Made by a program: the position numbers and the translations under genes. DNA of 64,000 nucleotides from Rhodobacter sp. TJ_12 (GTDB lineage: Bacteria; Pseudomonadota; Alphaproteobacteria; Rhodobacterales; Rhodobacteraceae): assembly GCF_020023995.1 (NCBI RefSeq), contig NZ_NRRD01000015.1:1-64000 (forward strand). Reading direction: 5' to 3'. Shown piece after piece: positions 29,200 to 39,430 of the stretch (the stretch's first letter is position 1; the number at the start of each line of letters is the position of its first letter). The notes under the pieces are model-generated. The model was not told the origin of the DNA and did not search any database. It saw only the letters and a program-made list of their open reading frames with translations.

Positions 29200-29616
29200 T
29201 CAGCCTTTCGCAGCGATGATATGGGAGGTGCGGGCGATGTAATCATCCCAATCGCGGATCTTCTCGATGCCGCCCAAAAGCTCCCCCTCGCGGAAAAAGA
29301 TGAAAGAGGGAGTTTTCAGCACGCGGGTTTCTTCGCGCAGGGTGGCCTCGATCGGATCGGCCACCACCGCACAATCGAAGCCGTTTTGAAAGGCTTGGCG
29401 CAGTTCCGGCAAAACGACCGCCGCATCGGGCGTTTCAAGGTTGCGCGCGGCATCACCGGGCACAAACAGGCAATGCACGCCGGGGCGACGGGTGAACTCG
29501 GCCAGATCCGAGCCGTTTTCCAGCCGGGGATAGCCAAATTCCTCGGTCAGCCGGGCGACCAGCGGGTGGATTTTGCCCGATTTGGGCGCGGTATCGGGCA
29601 TGGCAAAGTCGTGCAT
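29200..29616 (-). CDS. hupG: Hydrogenase assembly protein HupG
   Basis: HupG, 138 residues, belongs to the thioredoxin-like HyaE/HupG family but lacks a CxxC redox motif, as is usual for the family. It is thought to act as a chaperone for the Tat-exported small subunit. The start at 29616 (MHDFAMPDTA) is preferred; upstream in-frame codons lie inside hupF. Confidence 0.9.
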   Translation of the reverse strand: MHDFAMPDTAPKSGKIHPLVARLTEEFGYPRLENGSDLAEFTRRPGVHCLFVPGDAARNLETPDAAVVLPELRQAFQNGFDCAVVADPIEATLREETRVLKTPSFIFFREGELLGGIEKIRDWDDYIARTSHIIAAKG

Positions 29617-29623
29617 GGGAACC

Positions 29624-29944
29624 TCAGGCGGTGGTCTTGCCGGCATCAAGCGCGGCTTGCAGATGGGGCGGAAGCTCGGGGGTGCGGTTTTCCAGATCGG
29701 CGAAGGCATCGCCCAGATCGCCGCCTTCCATCAGGCTGCGCAGTCCCCCCAAAGCGGCCGAGATTTTCGCGGCGTCTTCGGCCGAAACCACCTCGCGCGC
29801 AGCCCCTAAAAAGGCCAAAACCCAATCGCCGGGTTGCGCCTCGGGGGTCAGCGACAGATCGATGATGCCGGGGGTGCCGTTTTCGATCACATCGCCGCGA
29901 ATACCGTCAACGGCGATCAGTTGCACGGGCACACCAACGCACAT
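29624..29944 (-). CDS. hupF: Hydrogenase maturation chaperone HupF (HypC family)
   Basis: HupF, 106 residues, begins [12 protein letters not shown], the HypC-family start with the conserved Cys2. It has a C-terminal extension of about 25 residues compared with HypC. In rhizobia HupF is dedicated to the uptake-hydrogenase large subunit and protects it at higher oxygen. Meets hupD at a shared base. Confidence 0.93.
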   Translation of the reverse strand: MCVGVPVQLIAVDGIRGDVIENGTPGIIDLSLTPEAQPGDWVLAFLGAAREVVSAEDAAKISAALGGLRSLMEGGDLGDAFADLENRTPELPPHLQAALDAGKTTA

Positions 29945-30576
29945 CAGGCGCGCACCTTCGCGGCACTGGGGAAGAAACGATGATCGCCCACCCGGCAGGC
30001 GTCATCTTCGGTCGGGCGGCCCTGTTCATAGACATGGCGCGACAACGAGGGGTCGACCAGATCGTTCGTGGGCGTGGCGCCCTCGGTGACGGTGATGCCC
30101 CAGCTTTGCAATTCGCGCACCGCCTCGGCTAGCGCATGGGGGATCTGCTCAGACACGGCGGGGCGCAGGCTGCCGCCGTAATCCTCAAGCTCAACTGGCT
30201 GGCAGCCGATCAGCGTCATATGTTCGGGGCAGTAGCCCATCAGTTGCGCCGTCGCGATCACATCTTGAAAGCCGGTCTGGTGCAGGCTCATTTTCTTGGC
30301 GCCCATGAAGGCGGGCACATCGTCATCGCGCATTGTCACCAAAGTGCCGGGATCAAGCCCGAAATCCACCGCATCAAAGACGATCAGCGCATCGGCTTTT
30401 TCGAGGAAGGGCAGCAGATAGAGCCCCTGCGTGCCGCCATCAAGCAGCTTGACGTTCTCGGGCAGCGCATAGCTTTGCGCCATCGTCTCGACACAGCGCA
30501 CCCCGAACCCTTCATCGGCCCACAGCACATTGCCGATCCCCAGCACAAGCACCCGCGCGGGTCTGATTTCTTGCAT
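29944..30576 (-). CDS. hupD: Uptake hydrogenase maturation protease HupD
   Basis: HupD, 210 residues, is the nickel-dependent endopeptidase that removes the C-terminal peptide of HupL once the Ni-Fe site is complete. It has the family opening [22 protein letters not shown] with the metal-binding Glu, and the aspartate in IVFDAVDFG. It is the first gene after the hupSLC unit, separated from it by a terminator-like hairpin. Confidence 0.94.
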   Translation of the reverse strand: MQEIRPARVLVLGIGNVLWADEGFGVRCVETMAQSYALPENVKLLDGGTQGLYLLPFLEKADALIVFDAVDFGLDPGTLVTMRDDDVPAFMGAKKMSLHQTGFQDVIATAQLMGYCPEHMTLIGCQPVELEDYGGSLRPAVSEQIPHALAEAVRELQSWGITVTEGATPTNDLVDPSLSRHVYEQGRPTEDDACRVGDHRFFPSAAKVRA

Positions 30577-30762
30577 GAGTCCCTCCCTGGAACCGTCTGC
30601 CGCGGCGCTTACGCGCCGAAATTCAGGCCGTGGGCCACACCCTCCCCGGCGCCACGCAAGGCGCAGCGATCATGCCGCCATCTTGGGGATGCGGCCTCTA
30701 TGAGCGGGAAAAGCGAGTCGCACCGGCCCCCTTTGGAAACATTGCTACCAAGTTAGCGCGAC

Positions 30763-30781
30763 AATTGGAAGCATGATTTCC
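30763..30781 (+). promoter_or_regulatory. Shared hup intergenic motif, copy 1
   Basis: AATTGGAAGCATGATTTCC contains the dyad GGAA-N7-TTCC. A near-identical element occurs upstream of hupS at 34706-34724 in opposite orientation, with 15 of 19 bases the same. It lies directly beyond the hupC terminator and about 190 bases upstream of hupD. A regulator-binding role is inferred. Confidence 0.45.
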
Positions 30782-30783
30782 AC

Positions 30784-30816
30784 AAAAAAGCCGGACGTGA
30801 AAGACTCACGCCCGGC
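30784..30816 (-). terminator. Terminator after hupC
   Basis: Read on the minus strand, GCCGGGCGTGA, a 5-base loop and TCACGTCCGGC form an 11-bp stem with one G-T pair, followed by six T residues. It sits 18 bases after the hupC stop and would end or reduce transcription of hupSLC before the accessory genes. Confidence 0.85.
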
Positions 30817-30834
30817 CCCAACCTGTTCCTCAGA

Positions 30835-31623
30835 TCACTCGATCCGGTCGTCCTTGAAGGTCCGATGGCCTGAAATCATAGTCGAAACCATCGATTGGCG
30901 GCTCATCACATCTTCGCGGATCGCGGCGTAGATATGGATGATCGCAAAGATCACGATCGACCACATGCCAAGGTGATGCAAGGTGTGCAGCCGCTGGCTG
31001 TTTTGCACCAGCCCCAGCACCCATCCAAACAGCGTATCGGGAAGGCTGCCCTGCCCCGCCCCCTCGGCATAAAGCGCCCAGCCGGTAATCATCATGAAGG
31101 TGATACCAAGCGTGATGAAGGTGAACATCGCCATATGTGCCAGAGGGTTGTGGCCGATGTATTTCTTCGGCTCTTCCTCAAGAAACATGTACCACTTCAG
31201 CTCGAAGATGAATTCCTTCCAGTAGCGCAGGTTGAAGATCGGCACATAGAACATCTGCCGGGCGTGGGTGTTGCCCACAAAAGCCCAGTAGATCCGCGCC
31301 AAGAACCCGATCGACAACACCGTGCCCGCCGCGAAATGGGCAAAACGCATGTAGCCCATCACGAACTGGTTCGTGGCTTCGGCAAATTCCATGCTCGGCA
31401 GCGGCTCTGCGATCAGATAGCCGGTCACGCACAGGATGGTGATGCACAGCGCATTGATCCAGTGCCAGATCCGCACCGGCGCCTCATACACGTAAACGGA
31501 TGTGCGGCGACGGATGCTTTCCAGGTCTTCAAGGGTGGCGTCGCCGGTCAGACGAGACGCCTCAAGCATCTCCTCCGGCGGCACCTTTGGTTCATAAATC
31601 CGATCCTTGGTGATCTTCCGCAT
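30835..31623 (-). CDS. hupC: Uptake hydrogenase cytochrome b subunit
   Basis: HupC, 262 residues, is the diheme membrane cytochrome b that anchors HupSL and passes electrons to ubiquinone. Four hydrophobic segments are visible (from about residue 60 onward). The conserved histidines occur in VRIWHWINALC, FAHFAAG, LHTLHHLGMW and IIHIYAAIRED. A long hydrophilic N-terminus precedes the first segment. It follows hupL by 11 bases and is the last gene of hupSLC. Confidence 0.95.
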   Translation of the reverse strand: MRKITKDRIYEPKVPPEEMLEASRLTGDATLEDLESIRRRTSVYVYEAPVRIWHWINALCITILCVTGYLIAEPLPSMEFAEATNQFVMGYMRFAHFAAGTVLSIGFLARIYWAFVGNTHARQMFYVPIFNLRYWKEFIFELKWYMFLEEEPKKYIGHNPLAHMAMFTFITLGITFMMITGWALYAEGAGQGSLPDTLFGWVLGLVQNSQRLHTLHHLGMWSIVIFAIIHIYAAIREDVMSRQSMVSTMISGHRTFKDDRIE

Positions 31624-31634
31624 GATGCCCCCCT

Positions 31635-33428
31635 TTACCGCACTTTGACGGTGGTCAGCGGGTCACCCTCGGGCGACATCACATGGGTCGAGCAGGCAAG
31701 GCAGGGATCGAAACTGTGCAGCGTGCGCAGAATTTCGACGGGCTCTTCGGGACGCTCCATCTTGGTGTCCAAAAGCGAGGCCTCAAAGGCACCGATATTG
31801 CCTTGGCTGTCCCGGGGCGAGCCGTTCCAAGTGGTCGGCACGACGCATTGATAATTCTCGATGCGCCCATCCTTGATACGAACCCAGTGGCCAAGCGCGC
31901 CGCGCGGCGCCTCGGTCATGCCCACGCCCTTGGCCTCTTTCGGCCAGGTTTTCGGGTCCCATTTCTCGACATTCGCGGTGGAGCTGTCACCGTTTTTGAT
32001 ATTGGTGATCAGCTTGTCGAAGAAATGCTTCTGCAAACGCCCGCAATACTCGGATTCAAGCGCCCGCGCCGCAGTGCGGCCCAGCGTCGAGAACAGCGCA
32101 TTCACCGGCAGGTCCATGGTGCGCAGCAGCCCGTCGACTTGGTTTTTGATGTCTTCGTGCCCCTTGGCATACCCCACGATGTAGCGCGCCAGCGGCCCGA
32201 CCTCCATCGCATGCCCGCGCCAGCGCGGCGCCTTGATCCAGGAATATTTCGCGCCCTCGTCGATTTCCTCGATATGGGTGCGGGTGCCTTTCAGGTTCGG
32301 GCCCAGTTCAAACTTGGGCGAGGTCTCCCCATCCCACGGATGCAGCCCCTTGCCCGGTTCGCCGTAGTCATACCACGAGTGATCGACGAATTCTTGGATC
32401 TGCTCGGGGTCGCGGGTATCGACATCATGCACCTCGTTGAGGTTGCCATTGATAATCGCACCGCGCGGCAGATGCAGTTGTTCGGGGCTGAAATCGTTCG
32501 GATTTTCAGGAATATCGCCATAGGCCAGACAGGCCCGCGACGACAGCCCGCCGCCGTAAAGCCAGTTCTTGTAGAAACCGCCAATCGCCACGACATCGGG
32601 CAGGTAGACGTTCTTGTTGAACTCGATGCAGCGGTCGATGATGGAGCTGACCATATTCAGCCGCTCCATATTGATCGCGCCCACCGCGCCCACGCCATGC
32701 ACGTTGATCGCGCAAGGCACGCCGCCCACCAACCAGTTCGGATGCGGGTTCTTGCCGCCAAAGATCGTGTGGACCTTGACCACTTCCTTTTGCAGATCCA
32801 GCGCTTCCAGATAGTGTGTCGTCGCCATCAGATCGGCTTCGGGCGGCAGCAGATAGGCCGGGTTGTCCCAATAGCCGTTCTTGAACAGCCCGAGCTGCCC
32901 GGATTCGACGAATTTCTTCAGCCGATTTTGCACGTCACGGAAATAGCCGGGGGACGAGAGCGGGTGGCTCGGGCTCACCATCTGCTGCAACTCAGACGTC
33001 GCCTTCGGGTCGGCGCGAAGGGCATTGACAGGATTCACCCAATCAAGCGCGTGCAGGTGGTAGAAGTGCACGATGTGGTCGTGAATCTGCAGGTTAAGCT
33101 GCATGATATTGCGGATCGCATTCGCATTGTCGGGAATGGTGATCCCCAAGGCATCCTCGACCGCGCGCACCGAGGTCAGCGCATGGGTGCCCGTGCAAAC
33201 CCCGCAGATACGCTCGGTAAAGGCCCAAGCATCGCGCGGATCGCGGCCTTTCAAGATGACTTCAAGGCCGCGCCACATGGTGCCGGTAGACACCGCATTG
33301 GTGATGATGCCTTCGTCGTTGACGTTCACTTCGCAACGCATATGGCCTTCGATCCGGGTGACCGGATCAACGACGACACGCTTGCCGGAATTGTCGAGGG
33401 TGAAGCCGTTCGGCGTTTGGGTCGTCAT
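31635..33428 (-). CDS. hupL: Uptake [NiFe] hydrogenase large subunit
   Basis: HupL, 597 residues, carries the Ni-Fe active site that splits H2 at the periplasmic face. The four cysteine ligands lie in [10 protein letters not shown] (73-82) and DPCLACSTH (574-582). A 15-residue tail (starting VMSPEGDP) follows H582 and is the substrate for HupD cleavage. The protein has no signal of its own and is exported with HupS. It follows hupS by 3 bases. Confidence 0.97.
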   Translation of the reverse strand: MTTQTPNGFTLDNSGKRVVVDPVTRIEGHMRCEVNVNDEGIITNAVSTGTMWRGLEVILKGRDPRDAWAFTERICGVCTGTHALTSVRAVEDALGITIPDNANAIRNIMQLNLQIHDHIVHFYHLHALDWVNPVNALRADPKATSELQQMVSPSHPLSSPGYFRDVQNRLKKFVESGQLGLFKNGYWDNPAYLLPPEADLMATTHYLEALDLQKEVVKVHTIFGGKNPHPNWLVGGVPCAINVHGVGAVGAINMERLNMVSSIIDRCIEFNKNVYLPDVVAIGGFYKNWLYGGGLSSRACLAYGDIPENPNDFSPEQLHLPRGAIINGNLNEVHDVDTRDPEQIQEFVDHSWYDYGEPGKGLHPWDGETSPKFELGPNLKGTRTHIEEIDEGAKYSWIKAPRWRGHAMEVGPLARYIVGYAKGHEDIKNQVDGLLRTMDLPVNALFSTLGRTAARALESEYCGRLQKHFFDKLITNIKNGDSSTANVEKWDPKTWPKEAKGVGMTEAPRGALGHWVRIKDGRIENYQCVVPTTWNGSPRDSQGNIGAFEASLLDTKMERPEEPVEILRTLHSFDPCLACSTHVMSPEGDPLTTVKVR

Positions 33429-33431
33429 GGC

Positions 33432-34508
33432 TTACGCCTCCTCGTTCTTTTTCTGGGCACGTTTGAGCGCGGAGGCCGCGGCATGCACGGCCACGGCACC
33501 GCCCACCACGGCGGTGGTGGCAAAGCCGATTTGGTCCGCCGTCGCCTCGATCCCGAATTGCTTGATGCCGGTCACCCGCTCATAAAAGCCATTCTGATCC
33601 CAGAACCCGTCTTCCGAACAGCCAATACAGCCATGGCCCGATTGGATCGGGAAGCTGACGCCTTCGTTCCAACGCACGGTCGAACAGGCGTTATAGGTGG
33701 TCGGCCCTTTGCAGCCCATTTTGTAAAGGCAATAGCCTTTGCGCGCGGCATCATCGTCCCATTGCTCGACGAACTGGCCCGCGTCGAAATGCGGACGACG
33801 ATAGCATTTGTCGTGGATGCGCTGCGAATAGAACATTGCCGGCCGGCCTTGGCGGTCAAGCTCCGGCATCCGGTCGAAGGTCAGCATATAGGTGATGACG
33901 CCGGTCATCACCTCGGCAATCGGCGGGCAGCCGGGCACCTTGATGATCGGCTTATCGGTGATGACCTTATGCACCGGGGTGGCTTGGGTCGGGTTCGGCG
34001 CGGCGGCCTGCACGCAGCCGTAAGAGGCACAGGCCCCCCAACTGATGATCGCCTTGGCGTCTTTCGCAGCATGGCGCAGCTTTTCAACGAACGGCTTGCC
34101 GCCGGTGATGCAGAACATCCCGTCTTCATTCAGCGGCGGGTTGCCCTCGACGGCCAAGATGTAATTGCCTTTGTATTTGGCGATCGTATCCTCAAAGGCA
34201 GCTTCGGCGGCGTGACCCGCAGCGGCCATCAGCGTGTCGTCATAATCGAGCGAAATCATCGACAGAACGACATCTTTTGCCAACGGATGCGCCGAGCGGA
34301 TAAAGCTTTCCGAGCAACAGGTGCATTCCAGACCATGCACCCAGATCACCGGGGTGCGCGGCTTCGTTTCCATCGCATGGGCGATTTTCGGCACGAAGCT
34401 GGGGCCAAGGCCCAGCGCCGCAGCGGTCAGCGAACAATATTTCATGAAGCTGCGGCGGGTGATCCCCTGACGCCGCATGACGTCATAGAAGGTTTCGATT
34501 TGCGACAA
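33432..34508 (-). CDS. hupS: Uptake [NiFe] hydrogenase small subunit
   Basis: HupS, 358 residues, holds three iron-sulfur clusters that conduct electrons from HupL to HupC. The twin-arginine signal [21 protein letters not shown] is cleaved near IAHAMETKP. Cluster ligands lie in [26 protein letters not shown] and the later C-rich segments. A C-terminal hydrophobic anchor is present. I set the start at the TTG at 34508 (residues [14 protein letters not shown] follow). It sits four bases after a GGGAGGG site and gives the same length as R. capsulatus HupS; no ATG lies nearby. Confidence 0.95.
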   Translation of the reverse strand: MSQIETFYDVMRRQGITRRSFMKYCSLTAAALGLGPSFVPKIAHAMETKPRTPVIWVHGLECTCCSESFIRSAHPLAKDVVLSMISLDYDDTLMAAAGHAAEAAFEDTIAKYKGNYILAVEGNPPLNEDGMFCITGGKPFVEKLRHAAKDAKAIISWGACASYGCVQAAAPNPTQATPVHKVITDKPIIKVPGCPPIAEVMTGVITYMLTFDRMPELDRQGRPAMFYSQRIHDKCYRRPHFDAGQFVEQWDDDAARKGYCLYKMGCKGPTTYNACSTVRWNEGVSFPIQSGHGCIGCSEDGFWDQNGFYERVTGIKQFGIEATADQIGFATTAVVGGAVAVHAAASALKRAQKKNEEA

Positions 34509-34620
34509 TTGTCCCTCCCTTGCCTGGGGTCGGCCAGATGTCCCAGGCGCGCCCTTGGTAAGCTTCCGATTGTGCCGATCAGCGGCCATCGGACCACCCG
34601 GAACTGACAAAATGTCGCAG

Positions 34621-34675
34621 AAAAAATTATATTTTAAAATCAATGTCGTGCGATTTGACTGCCGGAAATTTCCGG
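34621..34675 (-). promoter_or_regulatory. hupS: hupSLC upstream control region
   Basis: An A/T tract (34621-34637) leads into AATCAATGTCGTG, one mismatch from the IHF consensus WATCAA-N4-TTR. A perfect 14-bp palindrome CCGGAAATTTCCGG lies at 34662-34675, about 155-165 bases upstream of the hupS start. In R. capsulatus IHF and HupR bind upstream of hupS. The TTG-N5-CAA HupR site reported there was not found here, so the palindrome or the GGAA-N7-TTCC motif are the candidates. No convincing -35/-10 pair was seen. Confidence 0.5.
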
Positions 34676-34705
34676 AAGACGTATGATCAATTATCTTTCC
34701 AAGAT

Positions 34706-34724
34706 GGAAACTATTCTTCCAATT
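34706..34724 (-). promoter_or_regulatory. Shared hup intergenic motif, copy 2
   Basis: On the minus strand the sequence is AATTGGAAGAATAGTTTCC, matching copy 1 at 30763-30781 at 15 of 19 positions with the dyad GGAA-N7-TTCC kept. It overlaps the last codons of hypF and lies about 200 bases upstream of hupS. Confidence 0.45.
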
Positions 34725-36945
34725 TTGCCACTGCCACAAGGGCTTGCCCCAGCGCCAAAGCGCCGTCATTTGCCGGAAGAGGCTGATGCTTCAATATGGC
34801 GCAGCCCGCCAGCTTTTCAACCATAAGCTGTAACATCAGCGCATTCTGGAACACCCCGCCCGACAGGGCGACCGCCTGCGCCGTGCCTTGAGCGATCAGA
34901 GTGCGCGCCCGTGCCGCAAAGGCCTCGGCCAGCGCGTCGTGCACGGCAAAGGCCAAGCCAGCCGGATCGCCACCCTGCGCCAGCGCCTGAAAAAGCGGGG
35001 CGGGATCAATCTCTTCGCCCGCCCCGGACAAGCGCAGCCGCGGGGCTTGCCCGGCCTCGGCCCGGCCCGCCAGCGCCTCCAGCCGCATCGCCGCCTCGCC
35101 CTCGTAACTTTGGCGGTCCGGGCACAGCCCCAGACAGGCCGCCACCGCATCGAAAAGGCGCCCGGCACTGGAAGAGGGCGGCGCATTCAGCCCCTTGGCC
35201 ACCATCGCGCGGGCGATCTCGCGCGGGGCGTTCGGAAACAGCGCATCCGCCCAGCCCGACAGGCCCGCCGCATCCAGCCGCACCAGCGCATTGCGCCACG
35301 GCTCCATCTGCGCGCGATCCCCGCCAATCAGCGGCGCGGGTTTAAGCCAGGCGCAGCGCGCAAACCCCGCGTAATCGCCCAGCAGCAACTCGCCGCCCCA
35401 AACGGTGCCATCGGGGCCAAGCCCCAACCCATCCAGAATAATACCCACCACCTTGCCGCCCTCGCGCGGCCACTGGTTTTCGCCCATCACGGCGGCCAAA
35501 TGCGCGTGATGGTGTTGCACCTCAATGAGCCGGAGCCCTTCGCGCGCGGCCCGCTCTGCCCCGTGGCGGCTGGCGCGGAAATCGGGGTGCAGATCCACCG
35601 CCACCGCTTGCGGCGCATGGTCAAACAGCGCCGCGTAATCGGCATCGGCCTGCACAAAGGCCTCCCATGTCAGCGCCTCATCCAACGCGCCCAGATGGTG
35701 GCCCAAAAGCGCCTGCCCGTTCTTGATCAGGCACAGCGCCGCCTTCATTTGCCCGCCATAGGCCACGACCTGCGGCGCGTCCTCAAACCCCGGCGGCAGC
35801 GGCAAGGTGCCCGGCACTTGCCCGCGCGCGCGGCGCAACACCATCGGCGGGTCAACACGCAGCACGCTGTCATCCAGCCGCCGCGCAATCGTCCGGTCAT
35901 GCATCACAAAAGCATCGGCAAAGGGGGCCAGTTTCTCGCGCGCCTCGTCATTGCCCACCACCTGCGGTTCGCCCGACAAATTGCCCGAGGTCATTACCAA
36001 CACGCCCTGAAAGGCGTCCAGCAGCAGATGATGCAGGGGCGTATAGGGCAACATCACGCCCAATTCCGCCATGCCGGGCGCGACGCTGGCGGGCAAAGCG
36101 TCCCGGGCCGGCATCAGCACGATGGGGGCCGCAGGCTCTTTCAGGGCCGCAAGCGCCGCGGGCGACACGGTCACAATCCGGTCCAGATCGGCTTCGCGGC
36201 ACATCAGGGCAAAGGGCTTGGCGGGGCGGCGCTTGCGGGCGCGCAATTCGGCCACGGCACGCGGATTGGCGGCATCGCAGGCCAGATGAAAGCCCCCCAG
36301 CCCCTTGATCGCCAGAACCTCGCCCGCTTGCAGCCGCGCCACCGCCAAAGCAATGGCATCGCCCGGAACCTCGGCCCCGCCCACTTCCAGCCACAGGCGC
36401 GGCCCGCAAATCGGGCAGGCAATCGGCTGGGCATGAAAGCGCCGGTCGCCCGGGTTTTCATATTCGGCCCGGCAATCGGGGCACATCTCAAAGGGCGCCA
36501 TCGTCGTGCGCGCCCGGTCATAGGGCAGGCTTTGCAAGATCGTGAAGCGCGGCCCGCAATGGGTGCAGTTGGTGAAGGCATACCCTCGCCGCCGCCCCTC
36601 CCCCCGAATTTCAGCCAAACACTCCGGGCAGGTGGCGGCATCGGGGGTCACCCGTGTCTCGGCCCCCGGCCCGCCCGAGGCGATGATTTCGAAGCCTTTC
36701 GGCGGGGCTTCGAAAACCGCGACCGTTACCTCAACCGCATCGACACGCGCCAGCGGCGGTGCCTCGGCCTTTAGCGCGGCAACCAGATCATCCGGTGCGC
36801 CCAGCACGCGGATCAGCACGCCCTCGGCATCGTTTGACACCGTGCCCCGCAACCCCTGCGCCTGCGCCAGTTGCCACACGAAGGGGCGAAACCCCACGCC
36901 CTGCACCTGTCCGCGCACACGGATCTGCCAGCCTTGCTGTTTCAT
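34711..36945 (-). CDS. hypF: Carbamoyltransferase HypF
   Basis: HypF, 744 residues, makes carbamoyl-adenylate from carbamoyl phosphate and transfers it to HypE, the first step of cyanide ligand synthesis. Domains in order: acylphosphatase ([16 protein letters not shown]), two zinc fingers with CPEC/CTHC and CPDC/CPIC pairs (about 105-190), YrdC-like domain ([23 protein letters not shown]), and the Kae1-like domain ([29 protein letters not shown]). All are intact. It lies between hupV and hupS as in R. capsulatus. Confidence 0.96.
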   Translation of the reverse strand: MKQQGWQIRVRGQVQGVGFRPFVWQLAQAQGLRGTVSNDAEGVLIRVLGAPDDLVAALKAEAPPLARVDAVEVTVAVFEAPPKGFEIIASGGPGAETRVTPDAATCPECLAEIRGEGRRRGYAFTNCTHCGPRFTILQSLPYDRARTTMAPFEMCPDCRAEYENPGDRRFHAQPIACPICGPRLWLEVGGAEVPGDAIALAVARLQAGEVLAIKGLGGFHLACDAANPRAVAELRARKRRPAKPFALMCREADLDRIVTVSPAALAALKEPAAPIVLMPARDALPASVAPGMAELGVMLPYTPLHHLLLDAFQGVLVMTSGNLSGEPQVVGNDEAREKLAPFADAFVMHDRTIARRLDDSVLRVDPPMVLRRARGQVPGTLPLPPGFEDAPQVVAYGGQMKAALCLIKNGQALLGHHLGALDEALTWEAFVQADADYAALFDHAPQAVAVDLHPDFRASRHGAERAAREGLRLIEVQHHHAHLAAVMGENQWPREGGKVVGIILDGLGLGPDGTVWGGELLLGDYAGFARCAWLKPAPLIGGDRAQMEPWRNALVRLDAAGLSGWADALFPNAPREIARAMVAKGLNAPPSSSAGRLFDAVAACLGLCPDRQSYEGEAAMRLEALAGRAEAGQAPRLRLSGAGEEIDPAPLFQALAQGGDPAGLAFAVHDALAEAFAARARTLIAQGTAQAVALSGGVFQNALMLQLMVEKLAGCAILKHQPLPANDGALALGQALVAVAKLEE

Positions 36946-37004
36946 CTTGCCCTAAACATCCCCGGCGCCGGGAACGCACCCCCGGCTTGGCCTGCGCCCC
37001 AGTC

Positions 37005-38435
37005 TCAATGGACTGTGCAGACCATGCAAGGGTCGAAACTGCGCACGATATGCTGCACCGCCACCGGCGTGTCTTCTCCCTCGGCCACGGGCGCGCCCAC
37101 CAGTGCCGTCTCTAGCGGGCCGGGCACGCCCTGCGCATCGCGGGGCGAAAAATTCCACGTCGTCGGGGCGATGATCTGGTACGAGGCGATCTTGCCCCCC
37201 TCGATCCGCACCCAATGGCCCAGCGCGCCGCGTGCGGCCTCCACAAGGCCCGCCCCGCTGGCCGTTTCGGGCAAGGCGGCGGTCCGCATGAAGACCGCCT
37301 CGGTGTCGATCTCGCGCGCCCAGTGTTCCATCAAAATTTGCGTGCGCGCGAGTTCCAAAAGCCGCCCAGCGACCCGCGCCAGCACGCCGCCGCCCGCCAG
37401 CGCCACAGCCAGCGGATGCCCGTCCACGATCTGGCGCGCCAACGCGCCAACCTCGACCGGCTCGCCCCCCAGACGCGGGGCCTTGCACCATGTATAAGCG
37501 GTTTCGCGCATCGTCTCATCGGGGGTCGTCTGGCCCTTGAACGGATGCGCCGCCCCGCCCAGCATCCAAGCATGGCTTGGATCTTCGATGATCGCGGCTT
37601 GATCGACCGGCCCGCGCCGCCCCGCACGCCAAAGACCCGGCGCAAACCCATGCCCCTCGGCCAGTTCATAGGCCCCAAAGCTCAGATAACGGCCCGCCCC
37701 GCGCCCCATGGCCGCCAAATCCGTATCGGCGGCGATCTCCAAAAACAGCCCGACATCGCCCCCGGTCCAGCCCATCAGCGCGGCGGGGCTATCAAGCGCA
37801 CAGAAATCTTCAAGCGCGCCACCGAAGACATCGCGTTCCAGATATTTACGAAACTGGCGTAGCGCGGTTTCGATCCGCAGCTTGTCGCGCGGCCCCGGCG
37901 CGCGGGTCACGCCCCCCGGTTGCAGCGCCAGCGTATGCGGCCACTTGCCCGCCATCAGCCCCAAAATATGCATCAGATCGGTGCGCGCCGCGATGGCCGC
38001 ACGCCCCGCCGCGCCATTGATCGCGGCAAACCGATCTACCGCGCGCTCATACCACCCCCGGCCCGCATAACAGGGGCGGGTGAAATCGGGCATGAAGAAC
38101 AGATTGAAGTGAAACAGATGGTCCGAAGCGTTTTCAACCGCGTGGATCAGCGCCGCCATCGCCGCGCCTTGCGGCGTTGGCATGACCCCGGTCGCCGCCG
38201 CCAAGGCCCGCGCTGCCGCCGCCGATTGCGAGATCGAGCAGATGCCGCAAATGCGCGGCGTCAGCGTCAGCGCGTCGGAGGGCGCGCGGCCCTCCAGCAT
38301 CCGCTCAAACCCACGGTAAAGCGGGGCATTGACCTGCGCCGAGACCACCTTGCCATCGGCCAGATCCAACTGCACCTCAAGATCGCCCTCGACGCGGTTG
38401 AACGGCCCCACGACCAGCCTTGGTGTATCGCTCAT
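37005..38435 (-). CDS. hupV: H2-sensing hydrogenase large subunit
   Basis: HupV, 476 residues, is the large subunit of the cytoplasmic regulatory hydrogenase that reports H2 to HupT. It has RICGICSISQ, with Gln where catalytic enzymes have His, and DPCMVCTVH at the very C-terminus. There is no cleavable tail, so no protease step is needed. Both traits are hallmarks of H2 sensors, not damage. The start at 38435 overlaps the hupU stop by 4 bases. Confidence 0.96.
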   Translation of the reverse strand: MSDTPRLVVGPFNRVEGDLEVQLDLADGKVVSAQVNAPLYRGFERMLEGRAPSDALTLTPRICGICSISQSAAAARALAAATGVMPTPQGAAMAALIHAVENASDHLFHFNLFFMPDFTRPCYAGRGWYERAVDRFAAINGAAGRAAIAARTDLMHILGLMAGKWPHTLALQPGGVTRAPGPRDKLRIETALRQFRKYLERDVFGGALEDFCALDSPAALMGWTGGDVGLFLEIAADTDLAAMGRGAGRYLSFGAYELAEGHGFAPGLWRAGRRGPVDQAAIIEDPSHAWMLGGAAHPFKGQTTPDETMRETAYTWCKAPRLGGEPVEVGALARQIVDGHPLAVALAGGGVLARVAGRLLELARTQILMEHWAREIDTEAVFMRTAALPETASGAGLVEAARGALGHWVRIEGGKIASYQIIAPTTWNFSPRDAQGVPGPLETALVGAPVAEGEDTPVAVQHIVRSFDPCMVCTVH

Positions 38436-39430
38436 CGATGCCCCTTCGGTTTGCGGATCGTCGGCGTGACCGCGACACGCGGCGCGACCGCATTCTTGGC
38501 GAGCCTCTCGGGCGTCGCCGCTTTCGACAGTGAGGCCAGCGCCATAAACCACGCCTTGGGCATATCAGACGGCAGCCCGACCGGGATGCCCGCGACTTTC
38601 GGCGTTTCGGTGAACGGGTGGCCCGGTTCTTCGAATTCCGGCGCGGTGCAGGCGATGCAGGGGTAACCGCCGCGCGTGCACGACCCCTCGCCGTTCCACG
38701 GACGGATGTTGCAATCGCCCACCGCCTGCGTGCCCACACAGCCCAGATGCTCCATCATGCAGCCATGATCCGAAAGCGTCACCGCCGAGGCCTTGTATTC
38801 GTAATATTCGTTTTTCGGGCAGCCGTGATGGATCAAATGCTGGGCATAGAAAAGCGGCCGCCCCAGCGGATCAAGGTCTTTCTCCGCCAGACGCCCCGCC
38901 GCGATCAGCATCAGCGTTTCGGCCACCCAGCCCGGATGCGTCGGGCAGCCCGAGACATTGACGACCGGCAGGCCCGCGCGGGCACGGAAATCGGCGCTTA
39001 GCACCCCGCCCGGATGCGCCCCGTCATACGACAGCCCCACCGCATCGGAGGGGTTCCCCCCCGCCGAGGTCACGCCGCCATAGGTGGCACAAGTGCCAAT
39101 ACCAACCACATGTTGCGCCATCGGGGCCAGCGCGCGCACCCAATCCAGCATCGACCGACCGGTGCCCGACACCATCTGAAACCGCCCTGTGCCCAGCGGT
39201 CCGCGCGCAATCGCACCTTCGACGGCCAAGATATCAAGCGGCGTCTCGCCCCGTTCCACCGCCGCCAAAAGCGCCGCCACCTCGGCCCCGCTTTGCAGGC
39301 TCAGCGCCGGATGCCACAGGAATTCCAGCCCGGCACCGGACAGGGTTTCCAGAAAATCGGGCGCCTCGGCGCAAAGGGCCGACATGGTGCAGCCGCCGCA
39401 GCCCGCCGCCTGTAACCAAAGTATATTCAT
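38432..39430 (-). CDS. hupU: H2-sensing hydrogenase small subunit
   Basis: HupU, 332 residues, begins [19 protein letters not shown] with the proximal cluster cysteines directly at the N-terminus. It has no Tat signal, so the sensor stays in the cytoplasm, and there is no membrane anchor at the C-terminus. Further cluster ligands lie in GTCATYG, VSGCPTH and GCMMEHLGCVG. Partner of HupV. Confidence 0.96.
   Translation of the reverse strand: MNILWLQAAGCGGCTMSALCAEAPDFLETLSGAGLEFLWHPALSLQSGAEVAALLAAVERGETPLDILAVEGAIARGPLGTGRFQMVSGTGRSMLDWVRALAPMAQHVVGIGTCATYGGVTSAGGNPSDAVGLSYDGAHPGGVLSADFRARAGLPVVNVSGCPTHPGWVAETLMLIAAGRLAEKDLDPLGRPLFYAQHLIHHGCPKNEYYEYKASAVTLSDHGCMMEHLGCVGTQAVGDCNIRPWNGEGSCTRGGYPCIACTAPEFEEPGHPFTETPKVAGIPVGLPSDMPKAWFMALASLSKAATPERLAKNAVAPRVAVTPTIRKPKGHR

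Noticed and set aside
31683-34607. A 974-codon plus-strand open frame across hupL and hupS
   Set aside because: It is antisense to two certain genes, has no recognisable motif, and arises from high GC at third positions.
34509-34710. A sigma54 promoter for hupSLC
   Set aside because: No GG-N10-GC element was found, and HupR lacks the residues needed to activate sigma54.
34888-36774. A 628-codon plus-strand frame across hypF
   Set aside because: Antisense shadow of hypF; no motif or start signal.
37005-38435. HupV lacking the His of RxCGxCxxxH and the C-terminal tail, as possible damage
   Set aside because: Gln at this position and no cleavable tail are normal in H2-sensing hydrogenases.
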